DNA of 64,000 nt from assembly GCF_001456115.1 (NCBI RefSeq), contig NZ_CP013264.1, positions 2,932,501 to 2,996,500 of the forward strand. The letters run 5' to 3'. The notes below the pieces were generated by a model. It did no database searches, was not told the origin of the DNA, and saw nothing but the letters and a program-made list of their open reading frames with translations. Position numbers and translations under genes: made by a program. Positions 47,816 to 56,790 of this stretch are shown here, piece by piece (position 1 is the first letter of the stretch; every line of letters begins with the position of its first letter). The DNA is from Sphingobium baderi. GTDB taxonomy: Bacteria > Pseudomonadota > Alphaproteobacteria > Sphingomonadales > Sphingomonadaceae.

Positions 47816-50800
47816 TTACGCTCCCTGTCTGGCACAGTGTCGCTTGACGCAGGCTGAACCGCAACCCCTTCACGCATCTTCTGCTGCACTTCCTCGCCGA
47901 TACTGTTCTGGATCAAGCTGTTGGGATTGGCGAGCGACTGGGCCGTGCCCATCAATCCCCGGAAGGGCGCGGCAATCCGCACGTTGAAGATGAAAGGCAA
48001 GCCGATGAAACTCCGGGCAATCCCGCTCGGAGCATCACCCAATTTCCCGCGATTGACGCCATTGAAAACCACGTTCGTCACCATTTCGCCATCCAGCGCG
48101 CCATCCATCAATATGGTCAGGCATTTATATTGCAGGTTCTTGAGCGCGTCGAAGGCCATCTTGCCCATTGTCCCGAGTTGCTCGTTTGAAACCGGTCCCA
48201 CATAGGACAGCACGCCGGATTGGCGTGTGGGATCGCAGGGAATAGTAGGCAACACGCCCTCCGGCATCATCAATTCCGGCATACCTTCCTGCCGAGCGAC
48301 GAGCACCCCTCCCACCACGCGCCCACCGTTCGCGTTGAAGATAAGCGGCATGATTCCATCGAAAGTCCCCGTAGCCGATACATTCTCCAGTTCCATTGCC
48401 TGAATGAATGCGCCTGCATCCAGACCCAAAACACGAAAGGTCATATAGCGATCGACATTCGCGCTGAAATCCATGGTGGTGGGTAACAGCACCAGCCGTC
48501 CACCGGCGAAGGGCCATTCCCCTCCCTCGATATGAACGTGCTGGTTGGGTTCCAGCCGATAACGCACCACGCCGTCATGCACTTCGACACCGGGATTGAC
48601 GGACTTGATCCGCACTTCCTGCCCCGGCGCGCTCACCAGTCCCAAAAGGTCCGTAAACCGCAATTCCCCAGACAAACCCTGCACGGGACCAAAGGCGGCT
48701 GCGAGTTCAGCATTGTCCGTACGGAACAGACCGTCGCTGGTCACAGCCGAATCACTCCATCGAATATGCCCTTCGCCGGTCACTGTGGCCGACACGTTTG
48801 CAACCACCCCCAGCGCCAGACCGGTCAGATCGTCAGGTTGAAGCCGGGAATCGAAAACTATGCCGGGAACGGAAAGAACCGCCCTGCCCTTTGCGTTGTT
48901 AAGATCATGGACAATGTCTGCCCGCGCGACCAAGGCGCCATTGCGGGGCGCGCGCAAATCGCCTGTCGCGGCAATACGCCCTTCCTTCAGCGTCAGGATG
49001 AAGTCCGGCACATCCAGGGAATTGAACCGCGGCTGCTGCTCCGCATCCCGCACGGACAAGGCCGCTTTCAAAGTCAGGGCTCCGTCCGCGAAACGCCATT
49101 CGCCACGACCATTTTCGACAATGAGCGGAACAGCGCCGATCCGTCCCCCTGCATCCTCGACCCCGCCGGCAAAACCCCGTCCATCCATGCGTCCGTCCAG
49201 CTTCACCGCGTCAAGCCGAACCGGTGCATCCTGCGGCCCCACTGCAAAGGCGACATTGGCGAGTTGAAAGCCGGTCTTACCCAGCACGAACCGCGCTTCA
49301 TCCGCTTTGAGATGCATGGGACTGGCACCGCTGCGCCCATCAAGCGCGACATTACGGACCGACATGCCACCACCAACGCCATGTGCACCAACGGACAGCA
49401 TGGGGCCGCCCGGCAGGGGGCAGAGCGTTTGCCGTGTCCGGCCAAGCGCGAATCCTCCATAGCGCGCCTCTATCAGAGACAGCGGTACGCAACGGGCGTT
49501 GATGGCAAGCGCGCCATTTGATGCCAAAATGCCTTCCACAGGAGCAGACAGACCTTTTATCCCGCCATCCGGCAAAGGTCCGTCGAGTCGCACGACCGTC
49601 GAAAATCGCGTCTGTCCCTCGGGTCCAGCCGCGAACCGAACCGGCTCCAATGCCAATGTTGCGCCGTCCGCCGTATAGGGGTCGACAAATAATTGTCCGC
49701 CGAAGCCTCCGCTGGACCGTTTTGCCAGCCGCAATGCCGCTCGTGGCAAGCCGCCGCCCTCGGTCGTTATCGCTCCGTCCAACGCCCAATCCACGCCAGC
49801 CCCCTGCCCACCTGGCCAAGCAAGCGTGAAGCGCCCATCATGGGACAAATCGATGCGCGCACCGCTCCGCGCGGCGAAATGGGTGTCGTTCAGGACCAGA
49901 CTGCCTCCGCTATCGCGCTGGACGATCGCCGTCCGTGCTTGGAGAAGATTGTCCTTGCCGGCATGCTGCAACGCATCGGCCAGACGCCGGACAAGAGGAC
50001 CCACAGGCGAACTGGCCGTCGATTCGCGCATGGCGGCCAGGGGATCGCGCGCAGAGGCGTGAATATTCCGCGCCGAAACTTCGCCCTGAAAATCCGCCCC
50101 GCGCGCGCCTGCATTCCACACTCCGTCGAGCGACACCCGTTCGGCCTGCGCGGCACCCGCGGAAAAGGCGCGCGCGGCGATACTGGCGCGGCCGCCAGTG
50201 TTTTTGGCCGTTCCATCGAAAGTTATCCGGGCCGACGGAGCAGCCAGCACTACTCCATTGGATTTAAGCGCTTCTCCATTGATCCGCGCCGTCCCGCTCC
50301 ACCGATCCAGCGCCTTGCCAAGCGAAACATCGAGATTGGCTACCGGATGCGCCATGGCCGTGGCCGCGCCCCGGCACGCCAATGCTTCGCCCCGCAGCGG
50401 CCCCGACAGACGTGGGCGTCCCGCATTCACGCTGATATCGAGCCATGCCGAACCGCCAGCAAGGCCACAATCGGATAACCGCGCACGAGGCATGACAGCG
50501 GCAAGCTTGCCGCGGAAACCGGATTGGAGATTGCCTTTCCCGTCGATCCGCATCCCCACCGACCCCGCATCGGTGTCGAACTGGACACGCGCGTCTGTCA
50601 GGGACAATATTATGTCCGGCAAGCTGAACGGTTCGGTAGACGCTGGATCGCGGAATTTATCGAGTTCACCAAGATTGAGCGCGCCGCCGTGCAGCGCTGC
50701 GCGCATCCTCACGCCTCCGGCCCGCACAGCCGCCAATTGCGGCGTCACACCAGCAAAGGCGATGTCGACCTCCAGCCATTGCGCGGTGAAATCGGGATCG

Positions 50801-51087
50801 ACCGGATCGCCCAATACAATATTTTCGATCCGCTGGGTACGCAGGCCGACACGCACCAGATCATAGCGCGCCTGAACACCGCGCCGATTCAGTTCCCGGC
50901 TGATGAAATTCTCAGCAATCGGCGCGCGTTGCGTCCACAGCGCGGCCAGCACCAGCGCAAGCGATCCCACGCCTACGCCCAGCCAGCGCAACCAGCCTCG
51001 GCGAACCTTCATTTCGCCGTCATCTTCTTCCATCCGTCTGGTCAACCCCGGCTCTCGAACAGCTCTTTCTATCCGTAACGCCTGCAT
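47812..51087 (-). CDS. ydbH: YdbH-like AsmA-family intermembrane lipid transport protein
   Basis: 1091-residue inner-membrane-anchored periplasmic protein. A single span lies at about residues 33-50 (WLGVGVGSLALVLAALW); the rest is a long beta-rich repeat domain typical of AsmA-like phospholipid bridges. The C-terminal 250 residues carry the YdbH family domain (for example MTFRVLGLDAGAFIQAMELENV, and a C-terminal cysteine pair region with IPCDPTRQSG). In E. coli YdbH with YnbE moves phospholipids to the outer membrane. Start ATG 51087 is used; ATG at 51033 or 51012 would lose a non-conserved N-terminus. Confidence 0.9.
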   Translation of the reverse strand: MQALRIERAVREPGLTRRMEEDDGEMKVRRGWLRWLGVGVGSLALVLAALWTQRAPIAENFISRELNRRGVQARYDLVRVGLRTQRIENIVLGDPVDPDFTAQWLEVDIAFAGVTPQLAAVRAGGVRMRAALHGGALNLGELDKFRDPASTEPFSLPDIILSLTDARVQFDTDAGSVGMRIDGKGNLQSGFRGKLAAVMPRARLSDCGLAGGSAWLDISVNAGRPRLSGPLRGEALACRGAATAMAHPVANLDVSLGKALDRWSGTARINGEALKSNGVVLAAPSARITFDGTAKNTGGRASIAARAFSAGAAQAERVSLDGVWNAGARGADFQGEVSARNIHASARDPLAAMRESTASSPVGPLVRRLADALQHAGKDNLLQARTAIVQRDSGGSLVLNDTHFAARSGARIDLSHDGRFTLAWPGGQGAGVDWALDGAITTEGGGLPRAALRLAKRSSGGFGGQLFVDPYTADGATLALEPVRFAAGPEGQTRFSTVVRLDGPLPDGGIKGLSAPVEGILASNGALAINARCVPLSLIEARYGGFALGRTRQTLCPLPGGPMLSVGAHGVGGGMSVRNVALDGRSGASPMHLKADEARFVLGKTGFQLANVAFAVGPQDAPVRLDAVKLDGRMDGRGFAGGVEDAGGRIGAVPLIVENGRGEWRFADGALTLKAALSVRDAEQQPRFNSLDVPDFILTLKEGRIAATGDLRAPRNGALVARADIVHDLNNAKGRAVLSVPGIVFDSRLQPDDLTGLALGVVANVSATVTGEGHIRWSDSAVTSDGLFRTDNAELAAAFGPVQGLSGELRFTDLLGLVSAPGQEVRIKSVNPGVEVHDGVVRYRLEPNQHVHIEGGEWPFAGGRLVLLPTTMDFSANVDRYMTFRVLGLDAGAFIQAMELENVSATGTFDGIMPLIFNANGGRVVGGVLVARQEGMPELMMPEGVLPTIPCDPTRQSGVLSYVGPVSNEQLGTMGKMAFDALKNLQYKCLTILMDGALDGEMVTNVVFNGVNRGKLGDAPSGIARSFIGLPFIFNVRIAAPFRGLMGTAQSLANPNSLIQNSIGEEVQQKMREGVAVQPASSDTVPDRERK

Positions 51088-51153
51088 AACGTCCCAGACA
51101 AACTAAATATCCTTGCCCGGAAAATCCGCAACGCATAGCGTCCCGGCGCATAT

Positions 51154-51861
51154 ATGGGGGCGAAGTTGGCGGATATTGAAGGCAAGGTCAGCCATGATGG
51201 CGCGGGACATCGCGCCCGGCTGCGTCAGAAATTGGCAAATAGCGGCGGCGACGCACTCCACGACCATGAACTGATCGAATATCTGCTCGCCCTTGCGATC
51301 CCCCGCCGCGACACCAAGCCGCTAGCCAAAGCATTGCTGCGGGAATTTAACGGAATAGGTGGGTTGATGGCGGCGGATTGGCAAGCCATCGCGCGCGTGC
51401 CCGGCATGGGCGACACAAGCATCGCCGCCATCAAGATCGTGCATGCGACCCTGCTGCGTATGCTTCGCAATGAAGTAGCGGAAAGGCCCGTTCTGGCCAG
51501 TTGGCAGGCCCTGCTGGACTATCTGAGGGCGGATATGGCCTATTTGGGCGTGGAGCGCGTGCGCGTATTGCATCTGAACAGCCGTAACATGCTGATCCGC
51601 GACGAACATATGGGCGATGGCTCCATCGATCAGGCCGCCATCTATACCCGCGAAGTGATCCGTCGCGCCATCGATCTCGGTTCAGCCGCCCTGATATTGG
51701 TGCACAATCACCCCAGCGGATCGCCCGAACCCAGCCGGCAAGATATAGAAGTTACGCGGCAGATCGTCGAAGCCGGCAAGCGGCTCAACATATCGGTTCA
51801 TGACCACATCATTATCGGATCACATGGGCACAGCAGCATGCGGGCCAAGGGATTGCTGTAA
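51154..51861 (+). CDS. radC: RadC family protein (JAMM/MPN domain)
   Basis: 235-residue RadC. An N-terminal helix-hairpin-helix region (RVPGMGDTSIAAIKIVHATL) precedes the MPN+/JAMM metalloprotease-like domain with E in VEVLHL-type context and HNHPSGSPEPSRQD, the H-x-H-x7-D zinc motif. The family is named for a repair phenotype that was later assigned elsewhere, and its true role is unclear. It is divergent from ydbH with 66 bases between. The ATG at 51154 has no clear ribosome site. Confidence 0.92.
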   Translation: MGAKLADIEGKVSHDGAGHRARLRQKLANSGGDALHDHELIEYLLALAIPRRDTKPLAKALLREFNGIGGLMAADWQAIARVPGMGDTSIAAIKIVHATLLRMLRNEVAERPVLASWQALLDYLRADMAYLGVERVRVLHLNSRNMLIRDEHMGDGSIDQAAIYTREVIRRAIDLGSAALILVHNHPSGSPEPSRQDIEVTRQIVEAGKRLNISVHDHIIIGSHGHSSMRAKGLL

Positions 51862-51897
51862 GGAAGGCTGCCCACCGACAGCCTTTCCATCAGAAAA

Positions 51898-53220
51898 TCA
51901 GAGATTGAAGCCCACCGACAGGAACTGTGGAACAGGCCCGTTCCATCCTTCGTCTGGCCCTTCGTCCACCGCTTCATGCCGCCGCGGGCGTGCAGGCGCA
52001 GGTGCAGGCTTCGGTTCTGCGCGTTGAACGGATTTCCTGTCGCTGACCGGCCGATCCTTCTTTCGGGGCTTTTCCTCTCGCCGATCTTCCTTTTCGGCTT
52101 CAACGACAGGCGCTCCGATCGTCTCGATCTTCTGGCCGATCAGCTTCTGGATATTGTCGATCGCCTCCGCATCCTCGGACGTCACGAAAGTATAGGCGAC
52201 GCCCTTTGCCCCCGCGCGTCCCGTGCGACCGATGCGATGCACATAATCGTCGGGATGCCACGGTGCGTCGAAATTGAAGACATGGCTGACGCCTTTGATA
52301 TCCAGCCCACGGGCCGCGACGTCGGAAGCGACCAAGATATTCACGTCTCCAGTGCGGAATCGCTCCAGTTCGGCGATGCGGGCCGACTGGTCGATGTCGC
52401 CATGGATCTCGCCGGAACGAAAGCCGTGCCGCTGGAGGCTCTTGTTGAGATCCCGCACGGTCGTCTTGCGGTTACAGAAGATGACCGCGCTCGTGACATC
52501 CTCCGCGAGCAGCATGTTACGCAACACATCTCGCTTCTTGCGCGAATCCACCTTCACCAAGCGCTGCGTAATATTGGTGCCGGCGGTCGCAGGCCGCGCA
52601 ACCTCAATCGACTTGGGATTGGACAGGAAACGATCGGCCAGCTTTTTGATCGGCGCGGGCATCGTCGCGGAAAAGAGCAGCGTCTGCCGCTGAGCCGGGA
52701 GCTTCGTGCATATTTCCTCAATATCGGGAATAAAGCCCATATCGAGCATCCGGTCAGCCTCATCGATGACCAGCATCGAACAGCCATTGAGCAGAATCTT
52801 GCCGCGCTGAAACAAATCCATCAGGCGGCCCGGCGTCGCAATCAGCACGTCGACGCCCTTTTCCAGCGCCTTGACCTGATCGCCCATCTGCACGCCGCCG
52901 ATCAGCAGCGCCATGGAGAGCTTGTGATACTTCCCGTATTTCTCAAAATTCTCCGCCACCTGCGCCGCCAGTTCGCGCGTCGGCTCCAGGATCAGGCTAC
53001 GCGGCATCAACGCCCGGGCGCGGCCATGTGCCAGAATGTCGATCATCGGCAGCACGAAGCTTGCTGTCTTGCCGGTGCCTGTCTGGGCTATGCCGATAAT
53101 GTCCTTCATCATAAGGACCGGCGGAATGGCTTGCGCCTGAATCGGTGTAGGCGTGTCGTAACCAGACTCGGCAACGGCCTTGAGCAATTCGTCGGAAAGG
53201 CCGAGATCGGCAAAAGTCAT
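51898..53220 (-). CDS. rhlE: DEAD-box RNA helicase (RhlE-like)
   Basis: 440-residue ATP-dependent RNA helicase. Motifs in order: Q (MTFADLGLSDELLKAVAESGYDTPTPIQAQAIP), I AQTGTGKT, Ia PTRELAAQ, II VIDEADRMLDMGF (DEAD), III SATMP, IV VIFCNRKTT, V ARGLDIKGV and VI HRIGRTGRAG. A basic, low-complexity C-terminal tail of about 65 residues (EEKPRKKDRPVSDRKSV and following) fits RhlE. It probably acts in ribosome assembly or RNA decay, in keeping with the RNase R gene elsewhere in the window. Confidence 0.94.
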   Translation of the reverse strand: MTFADLGLSDELLKAVAESGYDTPTPIQAQAIPPVLMMKDIIGIAQTGTGKTASFVLPMIDILAHGRARALMPRSLILEPTRELAAQVAENFEKYGKYHKLSMALLIGGVQMGDQVKALEKGVDVLIATPGRLMDLFQRGKILLNGCSMLVIDEADRMLDMGFIPDIEEICTKLPAQRQTLLFSATMPAPIKKLADRFLSNPKSIEVARPATAGTNITQRLVKVDSRKKRDVLRNMLLAEDVTSAVIFCNRKTTVRDLNKSLQRHGFRSGEIHGDIDQSARIAELERFRTGDVNILVASDVAARGLDIKGVSHVFNFDAPWHPDDYVHRIGRTGRAGAKGVAYTFVTSEDAEAIDNIQKLIGQKIETIGAPVVEAEKEDRREEKPRKKDRPVSDRKSVQRAEPKPAPAPARPRRHEAVDEGPDEGWNGPVPQFLSVGFNL

Positions 53221-53356
53221 TCAAGAAGTCCGATGCAGGAAATGCAGTGCCGCGACAATGCAGCACAGACCGCGCGCGCCTTGCGTAAATATTGGCGTCT
53301 TGTCAAGAAAATCGCTTATGCACGGGCCGTTCGCAGCCTCGCCTCTACCAGTCTGC

Positions 53357-53791
53357 TCAATCAGCGGGGTCCTGCGCGATCAGCCGCTTGAAGCTGTCTA
53401 TCCCGCAACTGAGGCCACTGCGCGCTTGCAATTCATCCCGACCGGAACACAAGGAGCCATCCCCATCCGGCTCGACATAGAAACCGGAATAAAAACCTGT
53501 GGCATTGCACCCTCGTTCCAGCCGCGCGCGATAGCGATGATCATCCGCCAGGATCAGATCAACCCCATTGGCAACCACGATGCTTGCGGATCGTATAGAA
53601 CGAAGCGCGATACAGCGAGGGCCCTTCTTCTCCCGCCAGGCATCCTTCAGTTCAGGCGCGATTCGTACCGGCGCCCGTCCTTTGCGCGCCATCGGCACGC
53701 GGATGATAACGCGGCGCTCAATGGTTAACTGTGCCCATTGCGTCGGTACCTCGGTCGGCGCGAGCAGCAACAGCAGGATGGAATGAAACAA
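53357..53791 (-). CDS. Hypothetical protein, possibly exported
   Basis: 144 residues with a hydrophobic N-terminus (FHSILLLLLAPTEVPTQ) that may be a signal peptide but lacks a clear cleavage site. The rest includes CIALRSIRSASIVVANGVDLILADD and YVEPDGDGSLCSGRDELQARSG with four cysteines, suggesting disulfide bonds. I recognise no family. The start is TTG at 53791, with AAGGGG upstream. It stands between rhlE and an FAD oxidase and is divergent from the latter. Confidence 0.65.
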   Translation of the reverse strand: MFHSILLLLLAPTEVPTQWAQLTIERRVIIRVPMARKGRAPVRIAPELKDAWREKKGPRCIALRSIRSASIVVANGVDLILADDHRYRARLERGCNATGFYSGFYVEPDGDGSLCSGRDELQARSGLSCGIDSFKRLIAQDPAD

Positions 53792-53870
53792 GCCGAACCC
53801 CTTTTTGGGAAAGCCATGCTATCGGTCACTGGTTGAACAATCAATGAACTCCGGGGCATAGGACAGTTCC

Positions 53871-55310
53871 ATGACAGGACAAAGCATCATTGATCGCTTC
53901 ACATCCTTACTGGGACTGAAAGGCGTCGTCACAGAGAAGGACGATATCGCTCCCTGGCTGACCGACTGGCGCGGCCGTTATCATGGCGCGGCGGCAGCGA
54001 TCCTTGCCCCCGCTTCCACACAGCAGGTTGCCGCGGCTGTTGCCCTGGCGTCGGAATTAGGCGTTCCGCTTGTGCCGCAGGGCGGTAATACATCCATGGT
54101 GGGCGGAGCCACGCCGCCTGCGGACGGCAACGCCCTTATCCTTTCCCTGCGCCGCATGAACCGCATCCGCAATTTGTCGCCCGACGATAATCTGGTGATT
54201 TGCGAGGCAGGCGTTATCCTTTCCAACTTGCATGAAGCAGCCGAAGCGGTCGGTCGTCGCTTTCCACTCAGCCTGGGGGCCAAGGGTTCGGCAACGATTG
54301 GTGGCCTCATTTCCACGAATGCAGGCGGCACGCAGGTCCTACGCCATGGAACGATGCGCGCGCTTGTGGAGGGCATCGAGGCAATCTTGCCCGATGGCAG
54401 CATTTTCGATGGCCTCGAAGCCCTGAAAAAAGACAATCGCGGCTATGACATCAAGCAATTGCTGATCGGCGCGGAGGGGACGCTGGGGATTGTGACCGCA
54501 GCTTCCCTCCGCCTGGTTCCCGCGATTGCCGTACGGGCCGTGGGCTGGGTCGGCGTTCGGTCCCCCGCCGACGCGCTCACGCTTCTACGCCTTGTGGAAG
54601 CGCATCTGGGCGAAAGCGTGGAAGGATTCGAGATCATCGCCGACGATGGCCTTGGCCATGTCCTCTCCCATATTCCCGGCACGCGCTGCCCCATCGGCAC
54701 CCGAACGCCCTGGCATGTGCTGATCGAAGTCGATCATGCCGACCTAAGCGAGCCCGGCCCTGCGGAACGGCTGGAACGCGCGTTGACCGATGCCTTTGAG
54801 GAGGGCATCGCCGTGGATGCCGCCATCGCCGCCAACGAGGCGCAAGCGGAAGCTTTCTGGCGCATCCGCGAATCCATCTCCGAGGCGGAAAGGGCTCAAG
54901 GGCCCGCGCTGCAATATGACATCAGCGTTCCTGTTTCGCATATGCCCGCCTTCATGGTGGAGGCTGCGACTGCCGTAGAACGCGAGTTTCCCGGTACGAC
55001 GGCGTCTTCCTTCGGCCATCTGGGTGACGGTAATGTGCATTTCCATGTGCGCGCTCCCCAGGGGACCAAGGACGGCGCGGCATGGATCGCAATGCAGGGG
55101 CAGGCCATCAACGCCTTCGTCCATGATGCCGTGGTCGCCACAGGCGGATCGATTTCGGCCGAACATGGCATCGGCCAGATGAAGCGCGCCGAACTCGGGC
55201 GCCTTGCCTCCCCCGCCCGGATCGCGGCGTTGCGCGCCATCAAGGCGGCGTTCGATCCGAAAGGCATTATGAACCCCGGCAAGCTCATTCCGCGCCCTGA
55301 TGAAAGCTGA
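53871..55310 (+). CDS. FAD-binding oxidoreductase (D-2-hydroxyacid dehydrogenase type)
   Basis: 479-residue flavoprotein of the GlcD/D2HGDH/D-lactate dehydrogenase family. The FAD_binding_4 domain contains VPLVPQQGGNTSMVGGATP (the glycine-rich PP-loop), SLGAKGSATIGGLISTNAGGTQVLRHG and LIGAEGTLGIVTA. The C-terminal FAD-oxidase_C domain has SSFGHLGDGNVHFHV with the metal-binding histidines and ISAEHGIGQMKR. The substrate is probably a D-2-hydroxy acid such as 2-hydroxyglutarate or lactate. ATG at 53871 is the start. Confidence 0.92.
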   Translation: MTGQSIIDRFTSLLGLKGVVTEKDDIAPWLTDWRGRYHGAAAAILAPASTQQVAAAVALASELGVPLVPQGGNTSMVGGATPPADGNALILSLRRMNRIRNLSPDDNLVICEAGVILSNLHEAAEAVGRRFPLSLGAKGSATIGGLISTNAGGTQVLRHGTMRALVEGIEAILPDGSIFDGLEALKKDNRGYDIKQLLIGAEGTLGIVTAASLRLVPAIAVRAVGWVGVRSPADALTLLRLVEAHLGESVEGFEIIADDGLGHVLSHIPGTRCPIGTRTPWHVLIEVDHADLSEPGPAERLERALTDAFEEGIAVDAAIAANEAQAEAFWRIRESISEAERAQGPALQYDISVPVSHMPAFMVEAATAVEREFPGTTASSFGHLGDGNVHFHVRAPQGTKDGAAWIAMQGQAINAFVHDAVVATGGSISAEHGIGQMKRAELGRLASPARIAALRAIKAAFDPKGIMNPGKLIPRPDES

Positions 55311-55429
55311 AGGCCGAGCATCCACAAAGCAATTGCCTCACAACGCCAAGGGCTCTACTGCCCTCGGCCAATCTTGCAGCCCGGCGGCACCTTTCAAACC
55401 GCCGCCTTTGAAGGAATGGAACGCATATC

Positions 55430-56215
55430 ATGGCAAGTGCACCGACCGGCCTTCCCATTTTCTACAATGACCTTCTTCCGCTCAGCAGCGCGGATCATGC
55501 CGATTATCGCAATCGTCCGCTCGACACTGCGCCATTCCTGAAAAGCCAGCATGCTGTTCCACTGACCGTCGACGAATTCGTCGCCGCCCAGCGTTTCCTC
55601 CCCATCATCTTTTCGGCGGGCGATGATTCGGTTCCGCTCGCGCTGATGGGCCTTAACGAAGGGGTCAACATCTTCCTCGACGAAGAAGGCAAGCTGCGTG
55701 GGCCCGCCTATGTTCCGGCCTATGTCCGCCGCTATCCCTGGATGCTCGCCAAGCTGCGCCCGGACAGCGACGAACTTTCGCTCTGCTTCGATCCCACCAG
55801 CGAAGTACTGGGCGCGTTCGAGGAAGGCCAACCGCTATTCGAGGACGGCAAGCCTACGGAGTTAACCCAGGGCGTGCTGAAATTCTGCGAAGATTTCGAA
55901 CAGGCCGCCGCGCGCACCGGCCAGTTCGTTCGTGAATTGCAGGAAATGGACCTTCTCATGGATGGTGAGGTCGCCATTCAGGTTCCCGGCAGCGAACAGC
56001 CCTTTATCTATCGCGGCTTCCGCATGGTGAATGAGGAAAAGCTGCGCGACATGCGCGGGGATCAACTTCGCAAGATCAACCAAAGTGGGATGCTTCCTCT
56101 GATCCACGCTCATCTTTTCTCGCTGCAACTGATGCGCGAGATCTTCGAAGCGCAGGTTCAGCAGGGCAAGGGGCCGATCGCCGGCATCGTTGCGCCCCAG
56201 TCCGCGGAAGCGTGA
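55430..56215 (+). CDS. SapC family protein
   Basis: 261-residue soluble protein of the SapC family: LPIFYNDLLPLSSADHADYRNR, ALMGLNEGVNIFLDEEGK, AYVPAYVRRYPWMLAKL, CFDPTSEVLG and FIYRGFRMVNEEKLRDM. The family is named for a Campylobacter S-layer-associated gene, but no clear biochemical role is established. There is no signal peptide. The ATG is 119 bases after the FAD oxidase stop, separated by two small hairpins. A candidate small RNA lies immediately downstream. Confidence 0.92.
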   Translation: MASAPTGLPIFYNDLLPLSSADHADYRNRPLDTAPFLKSQHAVPLTVDEFVAAQRFLPIIFSAGDDSVPLALMGLNEGVNIFLDEEGKLRGPAYVPAYVRRYPWMLAKLRPDSDELSLCFDPTSEVLGAFEEGQPLFEDGKPTELTQGVLKFCEDFEQAAARTGQFVRELQEMDLLMDGEVAIQVPGSEQPFIYRGFRMVNEEKLRDMRGDQLRKINQSGMLPLIHAHLFSLQLMREIFEAQVQQGKGPIAGIVAPQSAEA

Positions 56216-56253
56216 AACCTGCGGCTCAGTAAGCTCATAAATAATTGAACACA

Positions 56254-56416
56254 GGGACGTTGCATTCCTCTTGAAAGGAAAGTCAACGTCCCCTATCTTC
56301 GGAGCATACGGCCACCTGCCCCCCTTTCGGGTGCGCCGTATGGGCGCCTCCCCCTTTGGAGGCGTCTCCTCCCTGAACCTGGCCACCCCGTGCGAATCGC
56401 ATGGGGTGGTTTTTTA
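56254..56416 (+). ncRNA. Candidate structured small RNA or mRNA 3' element
   Basis: About 160 bases with four consecutive hairpins: GGGACGTTG/CAACGTCCC (56254-56262 with 56284-56292, plus inner TTCC/GGAA), ATACGG/CCGTAT (56306-56311 with 56336-56341, plus CACC/GGTG), GCGCCTCC/GGAGGCGT (56344-56351 with 56358-56365) and a terminator. Single-stranded TCTCCTCCC at 56365-56373 is complementary to Shine-Dalgarno sequences, as in some alphaproteobacterial trans-acting RNAs. It may be an independent RNA or a processed sapC 3' UTR. A -10-like TAAATAAT lies about ten bases before the first hairpin. Confidence 0.5.
56383..56416 (+). terminator. Strong Rho-independent terminator after sapC / candidate RNA
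   Basis: CCACCCCGTGCG pairs with CGCATGGGGTGG through a three-base AAT loop (one G-T pair), followed immediately by TTTTTTATA. Confidence 0.92.
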
Positions 56417-56506
56417 TATGCGGGACGGAATTGCCTCAGTTTCGCTTGACGGGGATGATGAGCGCCCCTAATTGCGACCGCCTGCTGATCGCCAACATGC
56501 GATCAC

Positions 56507-56581
56507 GGCCCCTTCGTCTAGCGGTCAGGACGCGGCCCTCTCACGGCTGAAACACGGGTTCGATTCCCGTAGGGGTCACCA
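56507..56581 (+). tRNA. tRNA-Glu (anticodon CTC)
   Basis: Acceptor stem GGCCCCT pairs with AGGGGTC (one G-U pair), the anticodon loop CTCTCAC presents CTC for GAG codons, and the T arm is ACGGGTTCGATTCCCGT. CCA is encoded at 56579-56581. The 3' half of this gene is the probable integration site of the mobile element that starts directly downstream. Confidence 0.95.
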
Positions 56582-56628
56582 CCTAAGTGGTTGAAATTGT
56601 TAGGCGGAATCGCGAGAATGCGGTTCCC

Positions 56629-56646
56629 GTGGCACTTTTGTGGCAC
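56629..56646. repeat. Repeated GTGGCAC, candidate integrase arm sites
   Basis: GTGGCAC at 56629-56635 and again at 56640-56646, 11 bp apart, in a TTTTGTGGCACATTT context. TGTGGCACA-like repeats beside att sites are common arm-binding sites of tyrosine integrases that use tRNA genes. Position between tRNA and int fits. Confidence 0.5.
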
Positions 56647-56790
56647 ATTTGGCGTTTTTCGGGGCCAGCCCAGCCCCCGTTTCCGGCCCTTTTCCGATCA
56701 CCTTAAAAACTGCCTAGCAGACTAGGGATTCGGTCGCGGCAGCCGCCACCGACAGGCAGACCCTTCCCACAGCCCAACCAGACGTCCGCA

